Shown here: positions 15,686 through 24,697 of the stretch, piece by piece
How positions within the stretch are numbered: position 1 is the first letter of the stretch
Layout: each line of letters starts with the position of its first letter
Virus record (IMG/VR): IMGVR_UViG_3300037541_000343
Coordinates: 1-37,356 of that record
Source of the DNA: a virus
Length of the DNA stretch: 37,356 bases
Direction: 5' to 3' (one strand)
Notes under the pieces: model-generated
Database searches by the model: none
Told to the model about the DNA's origin: nothing
The model's input: only the letters and a program-made list of their open reading frames with translations
Translations under genes and position numbers: made by a program

Positions 15686-16564
15686 ATGCCTCAAGGGAAA
15701 AACAAGATGCCGCCGAGGTACGCCCCCGTCAGACTCCCTGGCGATCGGGCGGCAGAGCGCAAGTCAATGTACGGCGGTGCGGTCCTTGACTACTCCAAGT
15801 CGCCCGCCCCTATCCCTCGCGACGTGCACCCACTGGACGGGACTGGCTTCGATGGCGGCTTCGGGGGGTCCACCGCGGCAGCAGAAAAGTACATGCAGGA
15901 AGCCGACGCCGCCAGACGGTCGGCCTATGACTCTCTCGCTCAGGAGATCGAGAACCCGTTTCTCGGCATGGCCGAGGACCAGGCCCCTGTCGCTGGCGGT
16001 AACGGCGGTGCGTCCTATCGGGCAATGATCGACTACCTTGAAGGCAGTCGACCCGACATGCTTCGGCCGTACCAGGACGCTGAAGGCCGCATTCAAGCGG
16101 CATACGGCGAAGGAAGCCAGAGGTTGAGGGAAGCCCAGCAGGCAATGCTTGCCCGAATTGCCGCTGCTACGGCGGACCAGCAGAGGATCGCCGCCGACCG
16201 TGACCTAGCGATTGAGCGGTCGGCGGCTACGTACTCCCCGCAGGCCCAGGCGGCCCTCCAGGGCATCCTGGCGGACCTTGCCGCACAAGGAGGCAACGCT
16301 GCGCCACTGAACGCCGTGGCGGCCCTTAGAGGTCAGCAGGCGGCGGACCTCGCCGCTCGCGAGGCCGCCATGCGGGCGCAGATGGATGCGGCCATGAAGA
16401 CCAGGCTGAGCGGCTACTCGACGGCCAGCGAGCAGCAGGGCGCGGCAGCCCAGTCGGCCCTCGAACTGGCTCGTGCCAACGCAACGAGTGGGCTCGCCCA
16501 GAGGCGGGCGGCGGCGGAGGCCGCCCTCAATCAGCGAATCGCCGAAATGAGAGCACGACTGTAA
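15686..16564 (+). CDS. Ala-rich coiled-coil probable internal virion protein
   Basis: 292 residues. The first 100 residues look disordered (Pro, Gly, Lys). From about residue 105 to the end it is a long Ala/Gln/Arg helix, probably a coiled coil, resembling internal core proteins of short-tailed phages. No enzymatic motif seen. It overlaps the next gene by TAATG. Confidence 0.7.
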   Translation: MPQGKNKMPPRYAPVRLPGDRAAERKSMYGGAVLDYSKSPAPIPRDVHPLDGTGFDGGFGGSTAAAEKYMQEADAARRSAYDSLAQEIENPFLGMAEDQAPVAGGNGGASYRAMIDYLEGSRPDMLRPYQDAEGRIQAAYGEGSQRLREAQQAMLARIAAATADQQRIAADRDLAIERSAATYSPQAQAALQGILADLAAQGGNAAPLNAVAALRGQQAADLAAREAAMRAQMDAAMKTRLSGYSTASEQQGAAAQSALELARANATSGLAQRRAAAEAALNQRIAEMRARL

Positions 16565-17250
16565 TGGCCAAGAACCCGTATCAAGGCGAGAACTGGTCGC
16601 TCGACTATCGAGCGAAGGTCAACAAGGCCCTCGGCTTTGACCCCATCTCCGACGCTAGATACTCGATTGCGGAAATCGAGCCATACCAGGAGAAAGCGTT
16701 TATCCCGAGGGCGTCACTCGCCAAGGGGTACGGCAAAGACATCAACGCCACCAGGTTCTTCGAGGCCATCGACTCGGGCTCCACGCTGGCGGAGCTGAAC
16801 GAGGCGATTGACAGAATGTCCCTTGGCCTCGACGGAGAGCCTCCGCAGTTTGGCGAAGACGACGCGAAGATGTACAAGGACGTCGTACGACGATACGTCG
16901 AAGAGGCTCAGGCGATGGAGCAGCAGCGACGCGACTTCGCCTCGTCTGAACTCGACAACGAAAGAAAGTGGTACGAGGGCCAGCGGAAGGACGAACGGGA
17001 TCGCGCCGCTGGGGACCCCCTGGGGGGGCTTCAGGGCGACATCATGGCGCCAACGGTTCGAGTGCCTGGTGACCCGCAGGAAATGGCACTGAGGGCGGTC
17101 CAGTCTTTGCAGTCCAGCGGATACGCTCGGCCGAGCACGACGGCGGCGGGGATGATCCCGTACCTGGAGAAGCTCATTGCCGAAAGGGACACGAACCCCA
17201 GGCTTCAGGAGGCGATCAGGCGTCTGGCGATGATCGGCGGGATCGGTTGA
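16564..17250 (+). CDS. Hypothetical internal virion protein
   Basis: 228 residues, mixed helical and charged, no recognised family. Segments such as FFEAIDSGSTLAELNEAID and a helical MEQQRRDFASSELDNERKW stand out. It lies between the coiled-coil protein and the giant protein, with overlaps on both sides, so it probably belongs to the same ejection complex. Its stop lies in the hairpin at 17236-17264. Confidence 0.7.
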   Translation: MAKNPYQGENWSLDYRAKVNKALGFDPISDARYSIAEIEPYQEKAFIPRASLAKGYGKDINATRFFEAIDSGSTLAELNEAIDRMSLGLDGEPPQFGEDDAKMYKDVVRRYVEEAQAMEQQRRDFASSELDNERKWYEGQRKDERDRAAGDPLGGLQGDIMAPTVRVPGDPQEMALRAVQSLQSSGYARPSTTAAGMIPYLEKLIAERDTNPRLQEAIRRLAMIGGIG

Positions 17251-17264
17251 CAACCGATCCCGCC
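17236..17264 (+). promoter_or_regulatory. Hairpin over the start of the giant virion gene
   Basis: Perfect 13-bp stem GGCGGGATCGGTT (17236-17248) with AACCGATCCCGCC (17252-17264), loop GAC. The TTG start (17247-17249) and the overlapping TGA stop of the upstream gene lie at its top. In RNA it would hide the start until a ribosome finishing the upstream gene opens it, which would couple the two. Confidence 0.65.
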
Positions 17265-20200
17265 GTCAGAATCGCCAGGAACCTGGAAGCGATTCGCTCG
17301 CGAACAGGGAGAAGCGGCGCGCTGGCGCTTGCCCCAGGCGTAGCGAAAGAACTCCAGAAGACCAGGAAGACGGCGGCGAACGCCGTTTCGGACTTCAGGG
17401 GACCTGACGGCGTCAAGGCCGACCTGGAGGGCAGAGCCCTTCAAGCCGTTGAGGGGAACGCCAAGGCCGACGAGGGCATCTTTGGCTACCTCAAGGACGG
17501 GCTCCCCGCCCTCTCCGCCGTGCTGGGGGCCGAACCAGTGCAGAGAGTCCTGTCGGTAATCGACAAGCCTCGCGCCCTAACGACCGCCGTGGTGATGGAG
17601 GGTCTCGACGCCCTTGACAGTGTGCTCCCAGAGGGGGCGCACCGCCTGGGTATCGCGCCGTGGATTCCGCGCGGTGGGGACGGCACTTTTGACATCGGCG
17701 ACATTGTCGAGAACACAAAGAAGAACAAGGGCTTTGGCCAGTACGTTGAAGACCGAACCCCCGACAGCCCGCACTGGGAGAAGGTCTTAGCTGGCCTGGT
17801 GGGGGACATCGCCCTCGATCCCTTGACGTACGTGGGCGGGGCGGGCGTCGTCCGATCGGCTGCTTCCACCGCCCGCTTGCCAGCGAAGAGCGGACGGCTG
17901 GCGAGCGCTGCCGAGTCCGCTGCCGAGCAGCTAAAGGCGCTTGGGGCGACCGATGCCGCCGCAGCGGTTCAGAGCGGGATGGAGGCGACCGCGCGACGGA
18001 TCGCTGCCCCCTCCAATCTTGCGAACACGACCAAGAGGGGCGGGGGCGTCGAGATCCTCGCTCGCGCCAGCGAACTCGGCTTGACCGACGAAGTTGCCCC
18101 GCTTGTCGCCGACTACGCGAGGCGGGGCAGGGCGGCCCTGACTCAAGCCAACCTGAAGAAGCTCGGCATCTCCGACGACGTCTTCGACGCCGTCGGTGGA
18201 CCAGAGCTGCGCCTTACATTCATGGGGAAGGCCATCCCAGGGACGCAGAAGGCAAGCGAGGCTCTTGTTACGGGTCTCGATGCGGTTGCTCGCGGGACGC
18301 GCGCCCGAAACGTCGCCCTTGAGCTTTCCCGCCGAAACGCCCCGCTGGACATGCGGCCTGGGGTGGAGAAGATCCTTTCGGGAAGCCCTACCGAGGCCGT
18401 GAAAGGCGCTCAGCTTCTTTCAGCCACTACGTCGCGACGGTCGGGGAACATCGTAACCGACCAGCTTGTGAACGCAATGAAGCCGATCAACAAGGCGCTG
18501 AACGCCGAAGGCGATCAGAACATTGCAAACATCATCGAGACGGGGCAACAGGGGGGCAGGGCGGCCCAACTGGTGCGCGCCCTGTTCTCGTCGGCAAAGA
18601 AGATTGCCGACGCCGAAGGCGTCGACATGGGGAACATTCAGAACTACTTCCCCCACATGATTACGGCCGAAGCACGCAGCAAGGCGCAGACTGACGCGGG
18701 CTTCGACGCTGCCATTCGGGCTATCGTTGTCGACCCCACGGCACAGACGGGAATCGTTCGCCTTCGAGAAATGAAGGGAACGATTGACGAGATCAATGCC
18801 GAGTTCGTCAAACAGCACGGCATCCCCTTGTTTGAGACGGACCCTCGGAAGGTTCTCCCCGCCTACGCCGAGCAGCTTGGGACCGAAGTCGGCAGAGCGC
18901 GTTTCAACAGGAAACTTGAAACGTTTGGAGTGGCAAAGCCAATCGGCAAGGCCGAAAGAGACGTCCCCGTCCCTCCAAAGACGGCCGAGGCATCCGCAGC
19001 AAAGGCTGAGGCAAAGCAGAAGACCAAACAGGCCGATGAGATCATCAAGGGGGTCGGGAAGGGCGAAGGGCGCGTTCCCGGCCTTGCGTCGCTTGGCCGA
19101 AAAGAAAATACGGCAGTTGCGTCGCGAGTCTGGCAAGCCATCGGAGAAACCCAAAGCGAAGTCGACAGGGGTGTCGAAGACGTTGCCAATCGTGTTGCCA
19201 GCAATGACGCCGAACTGAGCAAGCCCCTCAATTCGGCGATTTGGGCCGAACGTTACGCCAGGGAGCGAGTCGAGCGACTGGGGGAAGACGCTCTGAGGGC
19301 CGAGAAAGTCGAAGAGTCCGTGGCGGGTCTTGAGAAAGAGGCGGAAAGAGCGCAAAAGACGCTTGAGTCCCTCCAGAGGCGCGGTGAAGCAGCTCAGCGC
19401 AGTCGCGCTGATTACGCCAAGGCGATGATCGACGACGAGGAAGTGTTCCTCGACGCCGTGGATAGGGCGGCGGAGGCGGAACGGATTGCACTACCTCTTT
19501 CTCGCGCTGACGCCATTGACGTAGTGAAGGGGAAGCTCGGCGAGCTGGATTCACTCCTTAGCGACGTCAACGGTCAGCTAATGAATCACGGAGCTGAGCC
19601 GTTCACGAAGAAGGATAGCCTTCGCTTCCCGGCCTCTCCGCCAGCGAAGAAGTCCCAAAAGGGCGGCGAATGGGACTGGTTTTTCAACCTCAGCACCAAA
19701 CGGCAGCGTGACCTTCGCCTGAATTGGTTCAACGGGAAAATGGGCCTTGATGCCATTGTCGATGCGGTAAACGACGCCACGGGCAGAAATATGAGCATCG
19801 ACGAGTGGGCGGAGGAGGCGCTACGCCTTGTAGCACTGGAGAAGAGCACCAGGGCGGAGGCAAAAACCCTCCGAGCAGCAGCGAAGAAGCGGAATGGGAC
19901 TGAAGACCTTCTGGAAATGGCGTCAGAGCTGGCCTTCGACGCCGAGGCCGCTGACTTCGCCAGGTTTTCGGTCGACGAATGGGAAGACATATTCGATCAA
20001 TACAGCCAGCTCCGTGGCGGCGCCTCCGAGGGCGACCTCGTCCGACGCGTCCTTGCGTCGGACACGGACCCAGCGACGGAGGCCGCAGCCAAGGCCGCAC
20101 TGACTCGTGTCGAGAAAGATCTGGCATTCGCGAAGCTATCTCTCTCCAACGATTCGGCCGCCGAGACGCGAAAGCTACTTGCGACCGCCGAAGCCGAGCT

Positions 20201-22031
20201 TGCAGAGGCAGCAAGGCAGGTTCAGGCCACCCGCTTCGCGGCAACCGAGGCACGCAACAGGGCCAAGGGAAGCAACATGCCCGAGGACGTAGCGCTTCGC
20301 ATTGCCCTGAAGGACCAGCAGGCGGGCGAACTCTGGCTTGCCGCAAACCCTGACGTGGCGCTACGTCTTGACGCTCTCAATGCGGCCTATGCGGTCTTGT
20401 CTAAGCGTCTTCCGCAGGGGGGCTGGGAGGCGGCTGCCGAGCTTGCCGCACGCCAACCAATGCTCCACAAACTTGCTGCGGAGACGTCCGATCCCCGAGT
20501 GCGTTGGGCGGCCGAGTTTGAGCAGCAGTTTGACACTGGATGGGCGGCGGCGCAGGCAAACGCGAGGCAGGCCCTAAACCTGCGGGCGGCGGCGGAGGCA
20601 ATGATGTCGCCAACCGTGCGAAAAGAACTCGTAGACTCGATGGAAAAAGGCTTTGTCGACATCGGCAACCGCTTCCAGGGCGAGGAATGGGTGAAGGACG
20701 CCCTCAAGCAGATGGTCGACATTCGCGACCCGAGGAAGCAGAACTCGATGTTCAGGGGGCTCGCTGCTGCCTACGACGCCGTAAACCAGTACTTCAAGGC
20801 GTGGGCCGTCGGCACCCCAGGGTTCGTCATCCGAAACGCTTACAGCGCCATCTGGAACAACTACGCCATCGGCGGAGTCGGCGCCAAGGCGTATCGCGAG
20901 TTCATGCCCATGTTCAAGGTGTACGCGGACAACCCGTTCACCTACATGGACGAACTCACGAGAGCCTTTGGCGAGGTGAAGGCGACGCAGTTCGACGAAG
21001 CCATCAATGCGGTCGCAGCCTCTGGCTGGGGGCAGGGCATCCACGAGGGCGGGCGCATCCTCATGCCGAAACGGCGACGGATCCCTCAACCGTGGAGGAC
21101 GGACAACAAGTACCTCCAGGCCATTCAGAAGGCGAACGAGTATGTGGAAACGACCATGCGAGGTGCGCTCGCATGGGACGCGATCACTCGCAAGGGCGCG
21201 ACGATGGAGTCGGCGTCGGAACTAATCGGGAAGATTCACTTCAACTACCGAGACATTTCTGAGTTCGACCGCCAGGCAAAGCGCGTCATCCCGTTCTGGG
21301 TATTCCAGTCGCGAAACGTTCCCCTGCAAATCGCCCAGTTCTTCGTGAACCCCCGCAAGATGCAGCAGTTCAATGCCGTTCTTCGCAACACGCAGATGTT
21401 CTTCGGGGCGGAAGAAGAGCAAGTCGTGCCTGGCTACTACGCCGAGAACATGGCCGTACGCGTGGGGAGCATCCCATTCTTTGGCAAGGGGCAGACGTAC
21501 GCGATGCCCGAACTGCCGTTCGTGGCGCTGAACAACGATCTGGCGCGTCTGTCCAATCCCGTGCGCGGGTTGGCCGACGCCAACCCGCTTATCAAGATCG
21601 CAGCGGAGTCGATCAGCGGCAAGAACCTATTCACCGACGTCCCGTATCAAGGGCTCCAGCAGGCCCCGACGTGGGCGAGCGCTCCGCTCATTGCGGATCT
21701 GCTCAAGGGCCTCAATCTCGCCGAAACGTCCCGAACGGGCCAGACAATGATGCGGGACGATGTTACAAGTTGGATTGAGACGTTGAACCCAGCACTCGCA
21801 AGGGTCGGGCGTCTCGCCCCAGCGGCGAACGCCCTCCTGCCCGCGGATCCGCTCCCGACAATGTCGAAGCTCGATGATCGAATGGGCTCGTCTGTGGCCT
21901 CCTTCCTCGGCTTCGGTGTCCGCACCAACACCGAGGCGACCCAGCGGGGAGAGCTTCTCAGGCGCCAGAGGATCCTGAGGGACATCATCGACGAGCAGAG
22001 GAAGCTCGGCTACATCCCGAGCGGGGGCTAG
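17247..22031 (+). CDS. Giant internal virion (DNA ejection) protein
   Basis: 1594 residues, by far the largest gene. TTG start overlapping the previous stop as TTGA. The N-terminal region includes GLVGDIALDPLTYVGGAG (about 184-201), common in large phage internal proteins; the middle (about 640-790 and 900-1100) is rich in Ala, Glu and Arg coiled coils; the C-terminal third has aromatic and hydrophobic stretches (RVIPFWVFQSRNVPLQIAQFF near 1345). By size, place before lysis genes and lack of a tape measure, it is likely the counterpart of T7 gp16-type ejectosome proteins that move DNA into the cell. No lysozyme motif recognised. Confidence 0.8.
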   Translation: MTTDPAVRIARNLEAIRSRTGRSGALALAPGVAKELQKTRKTAANAVSDFRGPDGVKADLEGRALQAVEGNAKADEGIFGYLKDGLPALSAVLGAEPVQRVLSVIDKPRALTTAVVMEGLDALDSVLPEGAHRLGIAPWIPRGGDGTFDIGDIVENTKKNKGFGQYVEDRTPDSPHWEKVLAGLVGDIALDPLTYVGGAGVVRSAASTARLPAKSGRLASAAESAAEQLKALGATDAAAAVQSGMEATARRIAAPSNLANTTKRGGGVEILARASELGLTDEVAPLVADYARRGRAALTQANLKKLGISDDVFDAVGGPELRLTFMGKAIPGTQKASEALVTGLDAVARGTRARNVALELSRRNAPLDMRPGVEKILSGSPTEAVKGAQLLSATTSRRSGNIVTDQLVNAMKPINKALNAEGDQNIANIIETGQQGGRAAQLVRALFSSAKKIADAEGVDMGNIQNYFPHMITAEARSKAQTDAGFDAAIRAIVVDPTAQTGIVRLREMKGTIDEINAEFVKQHGIPLFETDPRKVLPAYAEQLGTEVGRARFNRKLETFGVAKPIGKAERDVPVPPKTAEASAAKAEAKQKTKQADEIIKGVGKGEGRVPGLASLGRKENTAVASRVWQAIGETQSEVDRGVEDVANRVASNDAELSKPLNSAIWAERYARERVERLGEDALRAEKVEESVAGLEKEAERAQKTLESLQRRGEAAQRSRADYAKAMIDDEEVFLDAVDRAAEAERIALPLSRADAIDVVKGKLGELDSLLSDVNGQLMNHGAEPFTKKDSLRFPASPPAKKSQKGGEWDWFFNLSTKRQRDLRLNWFNGKMGLDAIVDAVNDATGRNMSIDEWAEEALRLVALEKSTRAEAKTLRAAAKKRNGTEDLLEMASELAFDAEAADFARFSVDEWEDIFDQYSQLRGGASEGDLVRRVLASDTDPATEAAAKAALTRVEKDLAFAKLSLSNDSAAETRKLLATAEAELAEAARQVQATRFAATEARNRAKGSNMPEDVALRIALKDQQAGELWLAANPDVALRLDALNAAYAVLSKRLPQGGWEAAAELAARQPMLHKLAAETSDPRVRWAAEFEQQFDTGWAAAQANARQALNLRAAAEAMMSPTVRKELVDSMEKGFVDIGNRFQGEEWVKDALKQMVDIRDPRKQNSMFRGLAAAYDAVNQYFKAWAVGTPGFVIRNAYSAIWNNYAIGGVGAKAYREFMPMFKVYADNPFTYMDELTRAFGEVKATQFDEAINAVAASGWGQGIHEGGRILMPKRRRIPQPWRTDNKYLQAIQKANEYVETTMRGALAWDAITRKGATMESASELIGKIHFNYRDISEFDRQAKRVIPFWVFQSRNVPLQIAQFFVNPRKMQQFNAVLRNTQMFFGAEEEQVVPGYYAENMAVRVGSIPFFGKGQTYAMPELPFVALNNDLARLSNPVRGLADANPLIKIAAESISGKNLFTDVPYQGLQQAPTWASAPLIADLLKGLNLAETSRTGQTMMRDDVTSWIETLNPALARVGRLAPAANALLPADPLPTMSKLDDRMGSSVASFLGFGVRTNTEATQRGELLRRQRILRDIIDEQRKLGYIPSGG

Positions 22032-22033
22032 CG

Positions 22034-22336
22034 ATGTTCTCGTCCGTGAGTGTTTCCGTTGACGTCGCAGCAATCCTCACGGCGGCAACAGCACTACTTA
22101 CCGCCCTAATCGTCATGTGGGGTAAGGCCAGGAACCGTCTTGGCTCTATCGAACACGACGTGAAAGTGGTGGAGCAGGAAGTGCGAACGGGCAACGGATC
22201 GACGAACGGAGAATACGCAGTGCGGATCATGCACGCGCTTGAGGACGTCCACGGCGACGTGGAAGCGCTGCGGGACGACGTCCGCGCCCTGACCGCGGCA
22301 ATGCTTGCCCACACGACCGACCCGAAACTCCACTGA
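22034..22336 (+). CDS. Membrane-anchored coiled-coil protein
   Basis: 100 residues: one membrane segment at about 10-28 (DVAAILTAATALLTALIVM) followed by a charged helix with heptad character (SIEHDVKVVEQEV, ALEDVHGDVEALRDDVRAL). Similar small proteins lie next to endolysins in many actinophages. It could be a holin partner, an antiholin or a membrane chaperone of lysis. Two bases separate it from the giant gene. Confidence 0.7.
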   Translation: MFSSVSVSVDVAAILTAATALLTALIVMWGKARNRLGSIEHDVKVVEQEVRTGNGSTNGEYAVRIMHALEDVHGDVEALRDDVRALTAAMLAHTTDPKLH

Positions 22337-22357
22337 CGCCCACAACGGGTGTATAAG
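22336..22357 (+). promoter_or_regulatory. Start-associated repeat before the endolysin
   Basis: ACGCCCACAACGGGTGTATA and on, 24 bases before the ATG at 22360. It contains TATAAG, a fair -10 box. It is the closest match to the copy ahead of the small terminase. Confidence 0.5.
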
Positions 22358-22359
22358 CG

Positions 22360-23109
22360 ATGCCGAGCATTACCCCACGGTCCCAAATCGGATTCAATCC
22401 GCCCATCAACGGTCCAGCCTTCGAGCCTGGGTTCGTTGACGGAATTGTATGGCATTGGGCTGGGGGCGACGTCAACCTCTCGATGGGCGAGGACTCCGTC
22501 CTGAGGACGATGCAGTCCGTGTACGTGAACTCGCCGAGCCGAGGGTACTCACTCGGCTACTCCTTTGCGGTCGGACCCTCGGGTTCGATCTGGGAGATCC
22601 GCGGGTTGACGTTCAGACCAGCGTCGAACGGCGACCTGGCGACCAACCGCCGAGCGCCAAGCGTGCTGATTTTGTGCGCCAAGATGACCGACGATGTGAC
22701 CCCCGCCCAGTTGGAGTCCCTCCGCTGGCTTACGGGTTTCATCGTGGAGCAGGTCCCCAACGCCGTTCGGCGTTACGGACATCGCGACCTGTGGGCAACA
22801 GCCTGCCCAGGCGAAAGATTCCACTCCGACATTCACGCAGGGCGCTTCGAGCCCGCACCCCAGGAGGACGATTTGTCCGTTCAGCTCGTGCGGGACCCCG
22901 CACGCCTTGCCGTCTACGCCGCCGTGCCAGCGTTTGGCCGCACTTGGGTGCGGAACGAGCAGCACCTGGCCGCCCTGAAGTCGGCCTACCCGACGGTCGG
23001 CGAAGTGCAGCTCGTCCCAGTCGCCCAGCAGCGTGTGCTGTTCGGGCCTCGCCTTGGCGGCCCGTCCGAGATGCCTGAGAACAACGGCTTTCCTGGTGAA
23101 GCGGAGTGA
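22360..23109 (+). CDS. N-acetylmuramoyl-L-alanine amidase endolysin
   Basis: Cuts the amide bond between muramic acid and the stem peptide at the end of infection. 249 residues. Amidase_2/PGRP-like domain at about 20-165: zinc ligands H32 (VWHWAGG), H141 (YGHRD) and C149 (ACPG); the strand YSFAVGPSGSIWE is typical. The C-terminal 80 residues are a separate domain, perhaps for wall binding. No signal peptide, so it needs a holin, which lies just downstream. Confidence 0.85.
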   Translation: MPSITPRSQIGFNPPINGPAFEPGFVDGIVWHWAGGDVNLSMGEDSVLRTMQSVYVNSPSRGYSLGYSFAVGPSGSIWEIRGLTFRPASNGDLATNRRAPSVLILCAKMTDDVTPAQLESLRWLTGFIVEQVPNAVRRYGHRDLWATACPGERFHSDIHAGRFEPAPQEDDLSVQLVRDPARLAVYAAVPAFGRTWVRNEQHLAALKSAYPTVGEVQLVPVAQQRVLFGPRLGGPSEMPENNGFPGEAE

Positions 23110-23117
23110 CTGGCGCC

Positions 23118-23309
23118 ATGTCGTTCATCCTTGATCGAGTGAAGCGAGAACCCGCTGTCCTCGCCGCCGTGTTTGGAGCAATCTTCACGGGCATCGGCAG
23201 CCTCATGACCGACGGGGACCTCTCCTGGGCCACCGCAGTGCCTCTTGTCGTCGGGATCGTCACCCGACACTTCGTCACCCCAGCGAACGGAGCAGAAGCC
23301 GATGAGTGA
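23118..23309 (+). CDS. Holin candidate
   Basis: 63 residues with two hydrophobic segments (about 12-30, AVLAAVFGAIFTGIGSL, and 37-52, WATAVPLVVGIVTRHF) joined by a short polar turn, and a charged tail: a usual small holin. It follows the endolysin. A GTG at 23106, overlapping the endolysin stop as GTGA, would add four residues and is an equal alternative start. It overlaps the next gene by 8 bases. Confidence 0.7.
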   Translation: MSFILDRVKREPAVLAAVFGAIFTGIGSLMTDGDLSWATAVPLVVGIVTRHFVTPANGAEADE

Positions 23310-23454
23310 CCTGTACAAGCTGAAGAACGGCCCTGGTCCGCTGAAAGCGGACGAGGGCAACGGCGAAACGGCCACCGCCCAGGACCAGCAGTTCCGCAAC
23401 GGCGGGGCCAAGGTGCAGGACCTTCGGCGGGATCGGTTGAAGCCGAAATGCTGA
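23302..23454 (+). CDS. Small hydrophilic protein
   Basis: 50 residues, Gly/Lys/Asp/Gln-rich, no family recognised; the opening YKLKNGPGPLKADEGNG looks like a short ordered motif. ATG at 23302 overlaps the holin end. Tight overlaps on both sides support translation. Confidence 0.6.
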   Translation: MSDLYKLKNGPGPLKADEGNGETATAQDQQFRNGGAKVQDLRRDRLKPKC

Positions 23455-23585
23455 AGCCCAAGAACCCCAAGACCCCCCTGAAGAAGATGCCGAAGCCCGA
23501 GAACCCCAAGACTCCCCTGAAGAAGATGCCGAAGGACATGCCGCTCAAGGCAATGCCGAAGAAGCCCAAGAAGGCGTCGTACTGA
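23448..23585 (+). CDS. Lys/Pro-rich 45-residue protein with internal repeat
   Basis: A short gene of 45 residues. ATG at 23448 overlaps the preceding TGA as ATGCTGA; stop at 23583-23585. The sequence is nearly all Lys, Pro, Met and Leu, with the unit KPKNPKTPLKKMP present twice (second copy KPENPKTPLKKMP) and the repeat also clear in DNA (about 23452-23530). It is strongly basic. It could bind nucleic acid or membranes, or help lysis; none is shown. The coupling to its neighbour supports it as a real gene. Confidence 0.6.
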   Translation: MLKPKNPKTPLKKMPKPENPKTPLKKMPKDMPLKAMPKKPKKASY

Positions 23586-23588
23586 CGT

Positions 23589-23600
23589 TAGCCATGGCTA
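23589..23600. promoter_or_regulatory. Palindrome TAGCCATGGCTA, copy 6
   Basis: Part of the 20-bp perfect palindrome ACGTTAGCCATGGCTAACGT (23585-23604), directly after the Lys/Pro-rich gene and 14 bases before the next start. Confidence 0.85.
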
Positions 23601-23613
23601 ACGTAGGTCTACG

Positions 23614-23889
23614 ATGGCGAAGTCGGGCGCCTGGCAGCGCAAAGAGGGCAAGAACCCCAAGGGCGGCCTGAACGAAAAGGGTCGCCGCTCCTACGAGCGG
23701 GAGAACCCAGGCTCGAACCTGAAGCCCCCCGTGAAGAAGGCCGAGGCGGCCCGCTCCAAGGCATCTGCGGCACGGAGGGAATCTTTCTGCGCCCGCATGG
23801 AGGGCATGAAGCGGAAGAACACCTCGGCGAAAACGGCGAGGGACCCGAACTCAAGAATCAACAAGTCCCTCAGGGCCTGGGACTGTTAG
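23614..23889 (+). CDS. DUF6321-like small basic protein
   Basis: 91 residues. The pattern SGAWQRKEGKNPKGGLNEKG, NPGSNLK, RRESFCARMEGM and DPNSRINKSLRAW is the conserved layout of a small protein found in many phages (DUF6321-like). Its role is unknown; it is basic and may bind DNA or act in the virion. Last gene of the rightward block, followed by the shared terminator. Confidence 0.75.
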   Translation: MAKSGAWQRKEGKNPKGGLNEKGRRSYERENPGSNLKPPVKKAEAARSKASAARRESFCARMEGMKRKNTSAKTARDPNSRINKSLRAWDC

Positions 23890-23898
23890 CAAAACGAC

Positions 23899-23929
23899 AA
23901 AGACCCCCCAGCAATGCTGGGGGGTCTTT
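23899..23929. terminator. Bidirectional terminator between converging blocks
   Basis: Perfect 14-bp stem AAAGACCCCCCAGC (23899-23912) with GCTGGGGGGTCTTT (23916-23929), loop AAT. The stem ends in A and T runs on both strands, so it works as an intrinsic terminator for both. It lies 9 bases after the last rightward gene and 13 before the end of the last leftward one. Confidence 0.92.
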
Positions 23930-23942
23930 CGTTGCGGGGGAG

Positions 23943-24170
23943 TCAGGCCCAGGAGAGCCCGCAACATTCGTGCTGCGCCGCCTCCACGCCATCGAAGAAA
24001 CCCTGATGGTACGGACACCAGTTTCGGCGTTGGTGCTTGACGTGGCACCCGCATGACCACCATTCCCAGCCGTTGCCTCCCGGTTCGATCGTGGAGTGCC
24101 TGCGAACGTCTGCGATCGTCAGATCATGGGCGCCGTCTTTGCCCCCTCCGAAGAAGGCTCGTTCGCTCAC
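23943..24170 (-). CDS. Small Cys/His-rich protein
   Basis: 75 residues from GTG at 24170, overlapping the upstream stop as GTGA, with GGAGGAAGA as ribosome binding site. The middle holds CGCHVKHQRRNWCPYHQGF and ECC near the end, a likely zinc site. No family assigned. Last gene of the leftward block. Confidence 0.7.
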   Translation of the reverse strand: MSERAFFGGGKDGAHDLTIADVRRHSTIEPGGNGWEWWSCGCHVKHQRRNWCPYHQGFFDGVEAAQHECCGLSWA

Positions 24171-24697
24171 TCTTCCTCCATGCCATGCACCTTGAAGGCT
24201 TCCTTGAGCGCCCTCTGGCGAACCCGATGAGCGAGAAATAGGTTCAGGTAGGCGACCGACATCGAATACGCCATCTGCCCGTCGATGCGAGCAAAGTCGA
24301 CGGACTTCTCGTTCGGGAAGTACTTGTCGACCATCCCGTCGCGCACCCTCTGCCCCATCACCCCAGTCGCCGCAGCGATGAAGCCAACGCCGTAGTGGTA
24401 TTCCTCCACCTGCTCAGCGTCGAGCGTTTGGAGGATCATCATGAGATCGTGCATCGTCTGGTAGATGTCACGAAGGGGGATTCCCAGCTCGACCGCTGCG
24501 GCTTCCATCGACGCGTCCATGCGATCGAAGTGGTCCTTGATGTCCATTCCAAAGCTCTCACCGAGCAGCTCTTTCAGGAAGTCGTCCTCTTCAGCGCTCA
24601 CTCTCAACCTCCAGTAATAGCGTTCCGACTGGAATGCCGTTTGCCCCAGTGCCAAGAGTGTGGCGGAGTCGGCGACCCGTTCGGGCAGCAACGCCAT
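24167..24697 (-). CDS. Hypothetical helical early protein
   Basis: 176 residues from ATG at 24697, which has AAGGGG six bases upstream; a TTG at 24748 would add 17 residues. Almost fully helical, acidic, with DFLKELLGESFGMDIKDHF and MSVAYLNLFLAHRVRQRAL. No membrane segment certain, no family recognised. It may bind a host or phage protein. Confidence 0.7.
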   Translation of the reverse strand: MALLPERVADSATLLALGQTAFQSERYYWRLRVSAEEDDFLKELLGESFGMDIKDHFDRMDASMEAAAVELGIPLRDIYQTMHDLMMILQTLDAEQVEEYHYGVGFIAAATGVMGQRVRDGMVDKYFPNEKSVDFARIDGQMAYSMSVAYLNLFLAHRVRQRALKEAFKVHGMEEE

